A stretch of DNA of 17,630 nt from Anaeromyces robustus (taxonomy: Eukaryota > Neocallimastigomycota > Neocallimastigomycetes > Neocallimastigales > Neocallimastigaceae): assembly GCA_002104895.1 (NCBI GenBank), contig MCFG01000662.1:1-17630 (forward strand), written 5' to 3'. A program made the position numbers and the translations under genes. Below the pieces are notes generated by a model. It searched no databases, was not told the DNA's origin, and was given only the letters and a program-made list of their open reading frames with translations. Below are positions 16,953 to 17,630 of the stretch, in pieces (the first letter of the stretch is position 1; every line of letters starts with the position of its first letter).

Positions 16953-17003
16953 TCGCTCCCCCAAAGAAAATCGAATTCCAGGCGATTGTCAATAACCAAA
17001 TAA
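16856..17003. repeat. duplicated pre-PPT block
   Basis: GAAAATCGAATTTTAAGTGA...TCAATAACGAAAT (about 16857-16895) and GAAAATCGAATTCCAGGCGA...TCAATAACCAAAT (about 16966-17003) are the same block. One is inside the LTR and the other in the internal region just before the purine tract. Confidence 0.7.
16953..16966 (-). other. polypurine tract
   Basis: The minus strand reads CTTTGGGGGAGCGA directly before TGTCGCG. The G run in otherwise 80%+ AT DNA and its place next to the LTR start mark it as the plus-strand primer of an LTR retrotransposon whose internal part lies to the right. Confidence 0.8.
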
Positions 17004-17208
17004 TATGAATTAAAGTTTGGAATTAATAATTTTAAATAATTTATAGTTGAAAATAATATATATGAATATATTATAAGTTGAATAATAAATATATAATATA
17101 AAATAGTTGATATTAAATTTTTAAAGATTTTTAATTGAATGATATATTTTGAATATATTGCAATATATGGAAATTTAAATTGAAAAAAAAAAAATTTTTA
17201 AAATTTAT

Positions 17209-17251
<43 letters not shown>

Positions 17252-17630
17252 AATTAATAAAAATTTTTTTTTTTTTTTGAAAAATTATTAAAAAAAAAAA
17301 AATTTTTTATTTTTGAATAATAAAATTGATATCAATAATAGTGAATATTTTGTAATAAAATTGAATATTTTTAATAATTAATAGTCCATTTTAATATTAA
17401 TTTTGATAATAATTGAGTGTGTATATTGTATATTTTGATTTTTAGTGTAAAATTGTAATTTTTGAAATAAAGATGTAAAACGATCGCATGTTAAATTTTA
17501 TTAAAATTGAAGTGTTTTTTAATTTTTATTGATTATTTAATTTATATGAAAAATTTGAAAAAATTTTTTGAAATTGAAATTTCAATTTGTTATGAATTTT
17601 GTTGAAATTTCAAAATGAATTGTTGAGATG
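16967..17630. other. internal end of the LTR element, then AT-rich DNA
   Basis: The first 40 bases are the pre-PPT block. Beyond about 17010 I see no coding frame on either strand. There is a T33 run (17211-17243), further A and T runs to 17305, and a small palindromic stretch GAAATTGAAATTTCAATTTG near 17569-17588. The element body is therefore deleted, decayed, or continues outside the window. Confidence 0.5.
17211..17243. repeat. T33 homopolymer
   Basis: 33 consecutive T, the longest single-base run in the window, followed by shorter T and A runs to about 17305. Confidence 0.85.

Overview
The window is extremely AT-rich (long A, T and AT tracts, many microsatellites) and looks like nuclear DNA of an anaerobic gut fungus (Neocallimastigomycota) or something similar. 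The reasons are base composition, spliced genes of fungal type, a Cys-rich single-pass membrane protein of a style common in those fungi, and remains of Ty3/gypsy, Ty1/copia, LINE-like and Mutator-like elements. The organism assignment is an inference; no rRNA or marker gene is present.

Region 1-6650 is a graveyard of nested retroelements. A decayed minus-strand Ty3/gypsy gag-protease-RT copy runs from about 4891 down to 1208. Three solo LTRs of one family interrupt or flank it: 2734-3121 (-), 3860-4562 (+) and 4892-5534 (-). All have TGTAACG starts, TG...CA ends and 5-bp target duplications (GTTAG, AACAT, GATAT/GACAT). The first sits right behind the protease active-site motif. Each LTR carries a tRNA-like module with A and B boxes near its 5' end, followed by a TATA box and an AATAAA flanked by inverted repeats. 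To the right lie plus-strand scraps: a second, different gypsy RT start (5830-6070) abutting a Ty1/copia RNase H end (6088-6345) with a purine tract and the start of an LTR.

Region 7059-12068 holds the two apparently intact host genes, both on the minus strand. One is a three-exon TMEM42-like four-helix membrane protein (169 aa, 7059-8300). The other is a two-exon, signal-peptide-bearing, Cys-rich type I membrane protein (295 aa, 10922-12068). For both I derived the exon joins from splice sites, phase and family sequence pattern. Between them (about 8960-9655, minus) is a broken LINE-like reverse transcriptase C-terminus with a CPCC...HWIFNC zinc-binding signature.

Region 12070-17630 has no recognisable gene. 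It contains long AT-rich spacer, short tandem repeats, an 897-bp terminal-inverted-repeat element (14693-15589) with a 9-bp target duplication, a perfect 43-bp hairpin and internal tandem repeats, and a long minus-strand LTR ending at 16952 next to a polypurine tract. A diverged same-orientation copy of that LTR occupies the left end (about 300-681).

The most unusual system is the LTR family with an embedded tRNA-like Pol III promoter module, analogous in principle to the 5S-carrying LTRs of plant Cassandra elements.
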